In this document: positions 18,198-26,361 of the stretch, one piece after another
How the letters are laid out: each line of letters starts with the position of its first letter
How positions within the stretch are numbered: position 1 is the stretch's first letter
Source: Dyella_B sp035690825
Lineage (GTDB): Bacteria > Pseudomonadota > Gammaproteobacteria > Xanthomonadales > Rhodanobacteraceae
Assembly: GCF_051954575.1 (NCBI RefSeq)
Contig: NZ_JBQCHP010000096.1
Coordinates: 1-64,000 of the forward strand
Direction of reading: 5' to 3'
DNA: 64,000 bases
Notes under the pieces: model-generated
What the model saw: only the letters and a program-made list of their open reading frames with translations
Databases searched by the model: none
What the model was told of the DNA's origin: nothing
Made by a program: the position numbers and the translations under genes

Positions 18198-18226
18198 AAG
18201 CTATTCCCGAACATTTCAACTGTCAA
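18198..18226 (-). promoter_or_regulatory. Promoter of the MetJ-H1 gene
   Basis: On the minus strand TTGACA (18226-18221) and TAGCTT (18203-18198) are separated by 17 bases, 28 bases before the ATG at 18170. The -35 is a perfect consensus. No copy of the 8-base met box AGACGTCT was seen nearby. Confidence 0.6.
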
Positions 18227-18714
18227 TTGATTTTTGCCATGAAATCAATCCCTTCGCCCCGACAGCCGGTCGACGGCATGGTCGGGAAAACCGAATTTCG
18301 ATGACTGGATGCAATACGAACAGCCATCCAAACGTCCAGAGAACTCGCCTCGCGCAATTTTAGAAAAAAGCCAAAAACAAGCTGAAAAGCGTGATTTTTC
18401 TCATCGACGCTGATACACGCGCAACGTCGATGCAAGCGCCATTGCCATGCGCCATCCCGCGCCGTTCGGAGTACCCGAAAGGGCGATTCGGAAGCATGAA
18501 CGAATTTAGACCGGGAGGTGTCCGATCGGGTGTCGAAAGTGGCCCGAAGCGCCCCGAACACCCTCGATGCGCTCCGCGACGACATGCCGTCGCGCGCATG
18601 CGATGGGTGGTGGTCGCGGGTGTCGACGATGTTCGGCGGTGCGTTTCTTCACGCCGCGCATGACATCGCTTGCGTTGTTCCGGCGGCCGATGCGCACCGG
18701 ACCGCCGACATGAG
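18227..18714. other. Gene-free segment between gcvH and metJ
   Basis: About 490 bases without a gene I can support. Short open frames exist on both strands (for example 18360-18746 minus and 18391-18663 plus), but they are Arg/Pro-rich, have no recognisable domain, and look like chance frames in GC-rich DNA. A small RNA is possible, because the palindrome at 18715 is followed by TTTT on the plus strand. Confidence 0.4.
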
Positions 18715-18736
18715 AACGGCCGCCTAGGCGGCCGTT
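18715..18736 (-). terminator. 22-bp perfect palindrome, probable gcvH terminator
   Basis: A perfect palindrome centred on CCTAGG with 11-base arms lies 23 bases past the gcvH stop. It can form a very stable hairpin. The U-run is better on the plus strand (GTTTTC) than on the minus strand (GTTCTC), so it may act in both directions or end an unseen plus-strand transcript. Confidence 0.55.
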
Positions 18737-18758
18737 TTCGAATCATGCCAAGCGCGCG

Positions 18759-19160
18759 TCAGTGGTCTTCGTTCTCGATCTGCCCGGCGTAGGCGTCGGC
18801 GTCGAGCAGATCATCCAGCTCGGCGCGATCGGAAGCCTTCACCACGAACAGCCAGCCGTCGCCGTAGGCATCTTCGTTGATGGTTTCGGGCTTGTCGGCC
18901 AGGCTTTCGTTGACCTCGACGATCTCGCCAGAGACCGGCGCATAGATGTCGGAGGCGGCCTTGACCGACTCCACCGTCGCCACGCTGTTGCCGGCCTGCA
19001 CCTGGGCGCCGACTTCCGGCAGCTCCACGTACACCAGGTCGCCGAGCGCTTCCTGCGCGTGGTCGGAAATACCCACGCGGATCAGCCCATTGTCTTGGAC
19101 ACGGGCCCACTCGTGGGACTTGAGGAATTTCAGATCGCCGGGAATCTCTTTCTGGCTCAT
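18759..19160 (-). CDS. gcvH: Glycine cleavage system H protein
   Basis: Lipoyl carrier that shuttles the aminomethyl group between the P, T and L proteins of the glycine cleavage complex. The 133-residue protein has the lipoylation site in VESVKAASDIYAP with the modified lysine at K67, and the conserved HEWAR near the N terminus. It lies 93 bases downstream of gcvT on the same strand; gcvP is not in the window. Confidence 0.96.
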   Translation of the reverse strand: MSQKEIPGDLKFLKSHEWARVQDNGLIRVGISDHAQEALGDLVYVELPEVGAQVQAGNSVATVESVKAASDIYAPVSGEIVEVNESLADKPETINEDAYGDGWLFVVKASDRAELDDLLDADAYAGQIENEDH

Positions 19161-19253
19161 GGTCGGGTCCAGTCGTTGTTTCGATCAGGGTTGGAGGGTG
19201 CAAATTCTAACTGCTGGCATCGCGGGAATGGGACCTGCCCGCGACGTAATCCT

Positions 19254-20354
19254 TTAGATGCCTTCGCAGGCTTTGCCGTCGCGCACGAACGGGAATTTCA
19301 CCACGCGCACCGGCACCTCGCGACCGCGGATGTCGACCCGCAGGTTGTCCGCAGCGCCCGCCGGCACGCGCGCGAACGCCACCGATTTGTTCAAGGTGGG
19401 TGCAAAACTGCCGGAAAGAATTTCGCCTTCACCTTGCGGGGTCAGCACTTTCTGTCCGTGACGCAGCACGCCTTTTTCATCCAGCACCAGGCCGACCATG
19501 CTGCGCGGCACGCCCGCGGCCTTTTGTGCTTCCAGCGCCTTGCGGCCGATGAAGTCGCGCCCTTCGTCCAGCACGATGGTCCAGGCCAGGCCGGCTTCCC
19601 ACGGCGTGACGTTTTCGTCCATGTCCTGGCCGTACAGATTCATGCCCGCTTCCAGGCGCAACGTGTCGCGCGCCCCCAGCCCGCAGGCCGCGACGCCAGC
19701 GGCGGCCAGTTCCTTCCACAAGGCGACGGCGTGTTCTTCCGGCAGCATGATCTCGAAGCCATCCTCGCCGGTGTAGCCGGTGCGCGCGATGAACAGCGGC
19801 ATGCCGTGCGGACCTTGCGCGGCGGCGGCGGCGAAGCGGCCGAGCTTCTCGATGCGCGGGCGATCCACCTCGTGCAACAGGCCGATCACCTTGGCGCGCG
19901 CGTTGGGACCTTGCACGGCGATCATCGCGAAATCCGGACGTTCCTTGACGCTGACGCCGAACGGCTTGGCCTGCCGTTCGATCCAGGCCAGATCCTTTTC
20001 GCGCGTGGCGGCATTGACCACCAGGCGGAAATGTTCGTCGCCCAGCAGGTAGATGATCAGATCGTCGATCACCCCGCCCTGCTCGTTGAGCATGCAGGTG
20101 TACAGCGCCTTGCCCTGCACTTTCAGCTTGTCGATGCTGTTGGCCAGCAGGTGGCGCAAAAAGTCGCGCGCACGCGCGCCATGCAGATCGACCACGGTCA
20201 TGTGCGACACATCGAACATGCCGGCGTCGCGACGAACGGCGTGGTGTTCTTCGATCTGCGAGCCGTAGTTGATCGGCATGTCCCAGCCGCCGAAGTCGAC
20301 CATGCGCGCGCCAAGTTCGCGATGGAGGGCATTGAGTACGGTCTTCTGGGTCAT
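19254..20354 (-). CDS. gcvT: Glycine cleavage system T protein (aminomethyltransferase)
   Basis: Tetrahydrofolate-dependent aminomethyltransferase that releases ammonia and transfers a methylene group from the H protein to THF. The 366-residue product has HRELGARMVDFGGWDMPINY near the N terminus and DVSHM, both typical of GcvT. The frame extends to 20390, but the ATG at 20354 (MTQKTVLN) has AGG seven bases upstream and matches family starts. The alkB gene ends 74 bases upstream on the same strand. I saw no glycine riboswitch in this short gap. Confidence 0.95.
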   Translation of the reverse strand: MTQKTVLNALHRELGARMVDFGGWDMPINYGSQIEEHHAVRRDAGMFDVSHMTVVDLHGARARDFLRHLLANSIDKLKVQGKALYTCMLNEQGGVIDDLIIYLLGDEHFRLVVNAATREKDLAWIERQAKPFGVSVKERPDFAMIAVQGPNARAKVIGLLHEVDRPRIEKLGRFAAAAAQGPHGMPLFIARTGYTGEDGFEIMLPEEHAVALWKELAAAGVAACGLGARDTLRLEAGMNLYGQDMDENVTPWEAGLAWTIVLDEGRDFIGRKALEAQKAAGVPRSMVGLVLDEKGVLRHGQKVLTPQGEGEILSGSFAPTLNKSVAFARVPAGAADNLRVDIRGREVPVRVVKFPFVRDGKACEGI

Positions 20355-20428
20355 TGCGGGCCTGCAGATGGGGACATGAGGATCACACATTATGTCCAGC
20401 GGCCTGGGTCAATCCAAGCTGCAGGGCG

Positions 20429-21061
20429 TCATGGCGGGCCGATCAGACGGAAGGTGAGATTGATGCGTGGTCCGACAACTGCGCCGCTCTTGGGCAAATC
20501 GTGCTGATAGTGATCTTGCGTGCCGCCCGCCATATGCAACAGGCTGCCATGCGCCAGCGTGAGGCCGACCGGCGACGATGCGCGCATGCCACGCGGCACG
20601 CGGCGGCGGAACCGGAAACGACGCTCCGCGCCCAGGCTCAGCGACGCGATGACCGGCTGCGCACCGAGCTCGGGTTCGTCGTCGCTGTGCCAGCCCATGG
20701 CGTCGTCACCATCGCGATAGAGGTTGGCGAGCACGCTGTTGAAGCGCACCGCACAGGCCTGCTCCACGCGTGCCCTCAGCGATTGCAGCGACGGCGTCCA
20801 TGGCCGCGGCTCGAAGCGGCTGCGCGAGTACATATAAGTAGCGCCGGGATCGCCGATCCAGCAGCTCAGGCGCGGCGCCTCGACCTCGCGTCCGAACATG
20901 CGCAGGCGATGCCGCTCCCACTGAATTTCGTCCTGCAGGCGCCAGAGCAGTTCGTCGGCTGCTTCGCGGGCGAGCCAGCATGAGGCATAGCGCACATCCG
21001 CATCGGCAAGGGGCAGCCGTTCCCAACGGCTGCCGGTATGCTCAATCATCAGCTCTGACAT
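20429..21061 (-). CDS. alkB: AlkB-family 2-oxoglutarate/Fe(II) dioxygenase
   Basis: DNA/RNA alkylation-repair dioxygenase of about 210 residues that would remove methyl groups from N1-methyladenine or N3-methylcytosine. The iron ligands are seen in GWHSDDEPELG (His and Asp) and in the distal histidine near LLHMAGGTQDHYQHDLPK. RINLTFR supplies the 2-oxoglutarate-binding arginines. The N-terminal part CWIGDPGATYMYS resembles the ALKBH2/3-like bacterial branch. The start at 21061 overlaps the upstream methyltransferase by 20 bases; 21049 (MIEH) is an alternative. It is probably co-transcribed with the methyltransferase and gcvT. Confidence 0.88.
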   Translation of the reverse strand: MSELMIEHTGSRWERLPLADADVRYASCWLAREAADELLWRLQDEIQWERHRLRMFGREVEAPRLSCWIGDPGATYMYSRSRFEPRPWTPSLQSLRARVEQACAVRFNSVLANLYRDGDDAMGWHSDDEPELGAQPVIASLSLGAERRFRFRRRVPRGMRASSPVGLTLAHGSLLHMAGGTQDHYQHDLPKSGAVVGPRINLTFRLIGPP

Positions 21062-21629
21062 AGGTGTACACCTGCGCCGGCGGCAGGTTGCGCCACACCA
21101 TGCCAGAGCGGTGGCAACGCAGCCGCAGTTGCCGTTGCACGTCCGGATGCATGGGACTGCGCCAACCGTAGGTGTATTGCACGAACACGCCGCCAGGACG
21201 CAGCACCGCCAGCGCAGCGGAGACAATGTCGTGCTGCAGCTGTGGCGACATGGCGAGCAATCCAAGACTGCTCAAGATCGCATCCGCGCCAGCTGGCGCC
21301 AGCACACCGGTGCGCCGGGCAAGTTCGTTGACCTGCCGCGCGTCGGCACACAGCACATGCGCCTGGGGAAAACGGCGGCGCAACACCGCATGCAGGGTCT
21401 CGTTCATTTCCAGCACCAGCAGTTGCGCCATCGACACGCCATGCTGCAACAGCGCCTCGGTGATAACGCCAGTGCCGGCGCCCAGCTCGATCACGCAATC
21501 GGCCTGGGTCGGCATGGCCGCCGCCATCATGCGCGCCAACGGCCGGCCGGACGGCAGCACCGAAGCCATCTGCAGCGGATGCTTGATCCACTCGCGGAAG
21601 AACGTGAGCTGTTGGCTATAGGCGGACAT
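21042..21629 (-). CDS. SAM-dependent methyltransferase, PmtA-like
   Basis: A 195-residue class I methyltransferase. Motif I is VIELGAGTGVITEALL (about residues 46-61) and the post-motif region contains LVLEMNETLH. The opening FFREWIKHPLQMASVLPSGRPLARMM resembles bacterial phospholipid N-methyltransferases (PmtA) and the related rRNA dimethylase fold. The best guess is phosphatidylethanolamine methylation at the membrane surface, but this is inference. It overlaps alkB, indicating translational coupling. Confidence 0.75.
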   Translation of the reverse strand: MSAYSQQLTFFREWIKHPLQMASVLPSGRPLARMMAAAMPTQADCVIELGAGTGVITEALLQHGVSMAQLLVLEMNETLHAVLRRRFPQAHVLCADARQVNELARRTGVLAPAGADAILSSLGLLAMSPQLQHDIVSAALAVLRPGGVFVQYTYGWRSPMHPDVQRQLRLRCHRSGMVWRNLPPAQVYTYVRADD

Positions 21630-21696
21630 GGGGCGGAACCTGGGGACTTTGCGCCACTTTACCGGGCGCCGTGTAACAAAACGTTGTCACCTGCCA

Positions 21697-23094
21697 TCAG
21701 GCGATCGCAGGATATTCCGGCGCCGCATCGAGCGTGGCCGACCACACCGCCGCCAGCTCCAGCAGGCGCAGGTCCGATCCGCGCGCGCCGATCAACTGCA
21801 TGCCGATCGGCAGGCCGTTCGGCAGCGTGCCCATGGGAATGCTCACCGCCGGACAACCTGCCAGGTTGGCGAAGCTGGTGAGATCGGCCTGGGTAACCGG
21901 TACCGGGCCGTCCAGCGGAAAGGCGCCCTGCGGCGTGGTGGGCGTGACCAGCACGTCGATCTGCGCGAACAGGCGACGCATTTTCAGCGTGGCGGCATCG
22001 AGCACGCGGTCCGCGGCGGCGTAATCGGCGGCGCTCTTGCCAGCGGCGTAGCCGAGCAGTTGGCGGAACGGCGGTGAGACCGGATGTTCGGTATCGGCAA
22101 GCTGCGTGGCGAAGGTGCCGAGCATCTCCGCCTCCATCAACAGAAAACCGGCGCGGCGCGCGCGGGCGACATGCCAGTCGTCGAAATCCACCTTGCGGCA
22201 CTCGCCCAGTTCGCGATCGAGCTTGGCTAGCGCCGCGTCGAATACGTCGATCACGTCCTGCTGCACGCCGAGCGCGGAAAGATCCGGCAACACGCCGCAG
22301 CGCAGTTTGCCGGGTTCCCAGTCCGGCGGCGACAAGGCCACGCGGCGGCGGCGCGAGCGCGGATCGTCCGCGTCGTAACCGGCAAGCACCTGCAGCAGCA
22401 CGGTGAGGTCATCCACGCCGCGCGCGAGCAGGCCGACCGTGTCCAGCCGCCGCGCCGCGGGCGTCATGCCGCGCGCAGAAATTTCGCCTTGCGTGGGCTT
22501 GAGCGCGAACACGCCGCAATAGCTGGCGGGAATGCGCACAGAGCCCAAGCTGTCGGAACCGATCGCCGCCACGGCCAAGCCTGCCGCCACCGCCGCGGCA
22601 GCACCGCCGGACGAACCGCCCGCGGTGTAGCCGTGCCGTTGTGGATGATGGGTGGCGCCGTAATGCGGATTATCGGTGACGGCGCCGAGCGCGCCTTCGT
22701 CCATATTTGTCTTGCCGATCAACACGGCGCCCGAGGCGCGCAGCCGCGCCACCACATGCGAGTCGTGCGTGGCCGGCACGCCCGGCCCCGGCAGGCCGGC
22801 GCGCGTGGGCCAGCCGGCGATGTCGAAGTTGTCCTTGAGCGCGATGGGGACGCCATCCAGCCGGCCGATCACGCCATCGCGACGCCGCAGCTCCGCACTG
22901 CGCGCCTGCTCCAGCGTTAGCGCCGGGCTCAGGCCCACATAGGCATTGAGCCCGGGATTGATGCGCTCGATGGCCTGCAGATGCACCTCGGCCAATCGGC
23001 CCGCCTGTACCCGGCCGGAGGCGAGCCAGTGCAGAAGCTGGCACAGCGTGGCGCGGCGCAGGTCGATATCGGCGATCGGCGGTAGGGAACTCAT
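21697..23094 (-). CDS. Amidase-signature family hydrolase
   Basis: A 465-residue member of the amidase-signature family (GatA, AtzF and fatty-acid amide hydrolase relatives). The Ser-cisSer-Lys triad is visible: K87 in IALKDN, the GGSSGG loop at 159-164, and the nucleophile S185 in DSLGSVRIPA. Length fits a stand-alone amidase, and gatB/gatC are not neighbours, so it is probably not the tRNA amidotransferase subunit. The substrate is unknown. It is divergent from etfD. Confidence 0.85.
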   Translation of the reverse strand: MSSLPPIADIDLRRATLCQLLHWLASGRVQAGRLAEVHLQAIERINPGLNAYVGLSPALTLEQARSAELRRRDGVIGRLDGVPIALKDNFDIAGWPTRAGLPGPGVPATHDSHVVARLRASGAVLIGKTNMDEGALGAVTDNPHYGATHHPQRHGYTAGGSSGGAAAAVAAGLAVAAIGSDSLGSVRIPASYCGVFALKPTQGEISARGMTPAARRLDTVGLLARGVDDLTVLLQVLAGYDADDPRSRRRRVALSPPDWEPGKLRCGVLPDLSALGVQQDVIDVFDAALAKLDRELGECRKVDFDDWHVARARRAGFLLMEAEMLGTFATQLADTEHPVSPPFRQLLGYAAGKSAADYAAADRVLDAATLKMRRLFAQIDVLVTPTTPQGAFPLDGPVPVTQADLTSFANLAGCPAVSIPMGTLPNGLPIGMQLIGARGSDLRLLELAAVWSATLDAAPEYPAIA

Positions 23095-23267
23095 GCACGC
23101 TCCTGCACAGGTGAAACGCGATTATGTCCAACCATTGCGACGCACCCGCAAGCAGCCCCCGGTTTGCCGCGCAGTAGGCGAATCCGGAGAATACCCGTCC
23201 GGACCGCCACGGAAACCCTCCGTGCGGCTACTCTCTGCCACCCTGCCACGCCGGAGCCCAGTCCACC

Positions 23268-24869
23268 ATGACCGAACGCGAGACGATGGAATACGACGTG
23301 ATCGTCGTCGGCGCGGGGCCGGCCGGGCTCTCGTTCGCGATCCGCCTCAAGCAGCTCAAGCCGGACCTAACGGTGTGCGTGATCGAAAAGGCCTCCACCA
23401 TCGGCGCGCACATCCTCTCCGGGGCAGTGATCGAACCGCAGCCGCTGGACGCCCTGCTGCCCGGCTGGCGCGACAACCCGCCGCCGATCTGCGTGCCCGC
23501 CACCGAGGACGAGTTCTGGCTGCTCACCAAGACCGGCGGCCGCAAGCTGCCGGTGCCGTCGACGATGAACAACCACGGCAACTTCATCGTGTCGCTCGGC
23601 GCGATGTGCGCCTGGCTGGCGCCGCAGGCCGAGGCGCTCGGCGTGGACGTGTTCCCCGGCTTCGCCGCCGCCGACACCATCTATAACGAGGACGGCTCCG
23701 TCGCCGGCGTGCGCATCGGCGACATGGGCGTGGCGAAAGACGGTTCGCACAAGAGCGGCTACACCCAAGGCATCGACATCAAGGCCAAGGTCACCGTGTT
23801 GGCCGAAGGCGCGCGCGGCAGCCTCACCAAGCAACTGATCAAGCGCTACCAGCTCGACCAGCACAGCGACCCGCAAGGCTATTCGATCGGCATCAAGGAA
23901 CTGTGGCAGGTGCCGGCCGGACGCGTCACGCCCGGCAAGATCTTCCACAGCTTTGGTTGGCCGGCCGACAACCACACCTACGGTGGCGCATTCCTTTATC
24001 ACCTGGACAAGGACCGCATCGCGCTCGGCTACGTCAGCGGCCTCGACTACAGCGACCCCAACTACCAGCCTTGGGAAGCCTTCCAGCAATGGAAGAACCA
24101 CCCCATGATCAAATCCCTGCTCGAAGGCGGCAGCATTCTTTCCGCCGGCGCGCGCGCCATCGTCACCGGCGGCTGCCAATCCCTGCCCAAGGTGGAACTG
24201 CCCGGCGCCCTGCTGATCGGCGACACTGCCGGCCTGCTCAACGTGCCCAAGATCAAAGGCACCCACCAGGCGATCAAGAGCGGCATGCTCGCCGCCGAGC
24301 ACCTCGCCGCGACCGAGCTCAAGCCTGAAGGCTTCGACGCCAAACTGCGCGACTCGGACGTGATGGCTGAACTCAAAAAAGTGCGCAACATCAAACCCGG
24401 CTTCAAGAAAGGCCTGTGGTTCGGCATGTTCAACGCCGCCTGGGAAACCGCCATCGGCGGCAAATCCCCGTGGACGCTGAAGAACAAGCCCGACTGGAGC
24501 TCGCTGCACAAGCTAGGCCAGCAGGAAGAACCCAAGCGCGACTACGTGCAACGCGAGCTGCCCCCGCGCGACCGCCTGGCCGGCGTCTACTTCGCCGCCA
24601 CCGAACACGACGAGGACCAGCCCGTACACCTGCACGTCAAGGACACCTCCGTGTGCGTCACCCGCTGCGCGGAGGAATACGGCAACCCCTGCACACGTTT
24701 CTGTCCGGCGAATGTCTATGAGATCGTCAATGACGAGGCGGGCAAGCGGCTGCAGATCAATGCCGCGAACTGTGTGCATTGCAAGACGTGTGACATCAAA
24801 GATCCTTACGAAATCATCAACTGGGTTCCGCCTGAGGGTGGGTCGGGGCCGAATTATCAGAATCTGTGA
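23268..24869 (+). CDS. etfD: Electron transfer flavoprotein-ubiquinone oxidoreductase
   Basis: A 533-residue membrane-associated flavoprotein that passes electrons from ETF (products of the etfBA genes at 32436) to ubiquinone. It has an FAD fold VGAGPAGLSFAIRL from residue 14, then EKASTIGAHILSG. A C-terminal 4Fe-4S domain has a cysteine series starting at C463 (CVTRCAEEY, CTRFCPANVYE) and CVHCKTCDIKDP near residue 502, ending in GGSGPNYQNL. The start at 23268 is chosen; ATG at 23286 is possible. Its stop overlaps the start of the next glycosyltransferase gene. It is separated from etfBA by a 7.5-kb glycosyltransferase island. Confidence 0.95.
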   Translation: MTERETMEYDVIVVGAGPAGLSFAIRLKQLKPDLTVCVIEKASTIGAHILSGAVIEPQPLDALLPGWRDNPPPICVPATEDEFWLLTKTGGRKLPVPSTMNNHGNFIVSLGAMCAWLAPQAEALGVDVFPGFAAADTIYNEDGSVAGVRIGDMGVAKDGSHKSGYTQGIDIKAKVTVLAEGARGSLTKQLIKRYQLDQHSDPQGYSIGIKELWQVPAGRVTPGKIFHSFGWPADNHTYGGAFLYHLDKDRIALGYVSGLDYSDPNYQPWEAFQQWKNHPMIKSLLEGGSILSAGARAIVTGGCQSLPKVELPGALLIGDTAGLLNVPKIKGTHQAIKSGMLAAEHLAATELKPEGFDAKLRDSDVMAELKKVRNIKPGFKKGLWFGMFNAAWETAIGGKSPWTLKNKPDWSSLHKLGQQEEPKRDYVQRELPPRDRLAGVYFAATEHDEDQPVHLHVKDTSVCVTRCAEEYGNPCTRFCPANVYEIVNDEAGKRLQINAANCVHCKTCDIKDPYEIINWVPPEGGSGPNYQNL

Positions 24870-26140
24870 ACCTCGATCTGGCTTGGCGCTTTGCGCGCTT
24901 GCATCAACTCATACGCCGCATCTGGGGTAGCTTGGTTCTGCGCGGATGGAAAGCCACGCTCAGGAGAGCCGTCGAGCAATTTCGCTCAGAGCAAGGCGAA
25001 GAGGCTAAGAACTTAGCCTTGAGTGTCCCTGCAAGTGCGCGCGGGTGTCGGCATATGCTGGTGATCGACACCATGGTGCCCAATCCCGCACGCGATTCTG
25101 GTTCGTTGCGCTTATGCATGATGCTGCAACTTCTGCATCGGGACGGTTGGCACATCAGCTTGCTGCCAGACGATGGCCGAGTTACCTCCGGCGACGTGGC
25201 GAGATTGAGTGCATACGGCGTCCATGTGCATGGCGGGAACGTAATGGCTTGGCTGCGTGAGCACGGGGAATCACTCGATGCGATCCTGCTTTGCCGCCTG
25301 GCTGTGGCTGCGCCTTACCTCAAACCAAGTCGACGCTTGGCGCCCAAGGCCATGTGCATCTTCGACACCGTCGACCTGCATTTTGTGCGCGAGGAACGTG
25401 CGGCCGAAGTATCGGGGAACCAGAGCATGCTGCGCCAATCGGCCGCCTCACGTCGGAGGGAATTGTCTTTGATACGCGACAGCGACGTAAGTTTCGTCGT
25501 CAGCGAAGTGGAACTGGCGTTGCTTCGGAAGGAAGTGCCTGACAGCAAGGTAGAGCTGGTGAGCAATATCCACGAAATACACGGCCGGCGTGCGCCCTTT
25601 TCCAAAAGACGCGATTTGCTTTTCATCGGCGGCTTTGGGCATCCACCCAACGAAGACGCCGTACGCTGGTTCGTGGCAGATATATTGCCACTGCTGCGCA
25701 CGCGCGACCCTTCCATATGCCTGCATGTCGCCGGCGACATCACACCCGAAGCAAGAACCGCACTATCCCGGCCCGGCGTCGAGATGCATGGCCGCGTGGA
25801 CGATCTGTCCGAACTGATGGACCATTGCAGGGTTTCGATCGCACCGCTGCGGTTTGGCGCGGGCGTCAAGGGTAAAGTGAACATGGCGATGAGCTATGGC
25901 CTGCCTGTTGTCGTCACGTCCATCGCCGCGGAGGGCATGCATCTATCCGATGGACATGACGCCTTGATCGCCGATACCGCGACCGATTTTGCCGAAGCAG
26001 TCTGGCGCGCGTACTGCGACGAACATCTGTGGATGCAGCTGTCCGACGGAGGCATCGCCAACGTGCAGCGGTATTTTTCACCGGAACTCGCGTTACGCAC
26101 GTTGCGTAGAATCCTGCCCGCAAAGCAGGCATCTCAATGA
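24866..26140 (+). CDS. Glycosyltransferase, GT4-like
   Basis: A 424-residue GT-B fold glycosyltransferase. The C-terminal donor-binding half is clear: LLFIGGFGHPPNEDAVRWF, LHVAGDI, then SIAPLRFGAGVKGKVNMAMSYGLPVVVT, which is the family's nucleotide-sugar region. The N-terminal half carries LVIDTMVPNPARDSGS, the acceptor side. The GTG start at 24866 sits in the etfD stop (GTGA), so translation is probably coupled to a housekeeping gene. The sugar transferred is unknown. It begins a four-gene, tightly overlapping run ending at 28874. Confidence 0.85.
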   Translation: MNLDLAWRFARLHQLIRRIWGSLVLRGWKATLRRAVEQFRSEQGEEAKNLALSVPASARGCRHMLVIDTMVPNPARDSGSLRLCMMLQLLHRDGWHISLLPDDGRVTSGDVARLSAYGVHVHGGNVMAWLREHGESLDAILLCRLAVAAPYLKPSRRLAPKAMCIFDTVDLHFVREERAAEVSGNQSMLRQSAASRRRELSLIRDSDVSFVVSEVELALLRKEVPDSKVELVSNIHEIHGRRAPFSKRRDLLFIGGFGHPPNEDAVRWFVADILPLLRTRDPSICLHVAGDITPEARTALSRPGVEMHGRVDDLSELMDHCRVSIAPLRFGAGVKGKVNMAMSYGLPVVVTSIAAEGMHLSDGHDALIADTATDFAEAVWRAYCDEHLWMQLSDGGIANVQRYFSPELALRTLRRILPAKQASQ

Positions 26141-26361
26141 AAAGCCTGCTCTACATCGCCAAGCAATTTCTGGCCAGGCGCCCTGGCCTGCGGCGCAAGA
26201 TCGTCAACGCCATTTATCGCATTCCGGCGCTCGATATGCGATTGCGCGCAGTCCTGGATCAACGCGAAGATCTGGCCTGGCGACGCGTCGATGCCAATGA
26301 CCTGCCGGACGATACGCGAGAGGTCTACGAAAAACTTCGCCACCGGATGAAGCGCTCATGA
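26137..26361 (+). CDS. Small conserved-looking protein between glycosyltransferases
   Basis: A 74-residue very basic protein, overlapping the genes on both sides by ATGA, which argues that it is really translated. It begins MKSLLYIAKQFLARRPGLRR, which could form an amphipathic, membrane-surface helix, and ends with a charged segment DDTREVYEKLRHRMKRS. I do not recognise a family. Its position suggests a helper or membrane tether for the neighbouring glycosyltransferases, which is only inference. Confidence 0.65.
   Translation: MKSLLYIAKQFLARRPGLRRKIVNAIYRIPALDMRLRAVLDQREDLAWRRVDANDLPDDTREVYEKLRHRMKRS

Noticed and set aside
20355..20428. Glycine riboswitch before gcvT
   Set aside because: The gap is only 74 bases, follows alkB, and shows no tandem aptamer pattern.
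21697..23094. gatA, tRNA-amidotransferase subunit A
   Set aside because: It has the amidase triad but no gatB/gatC partners, so a general amidase is the safer call.
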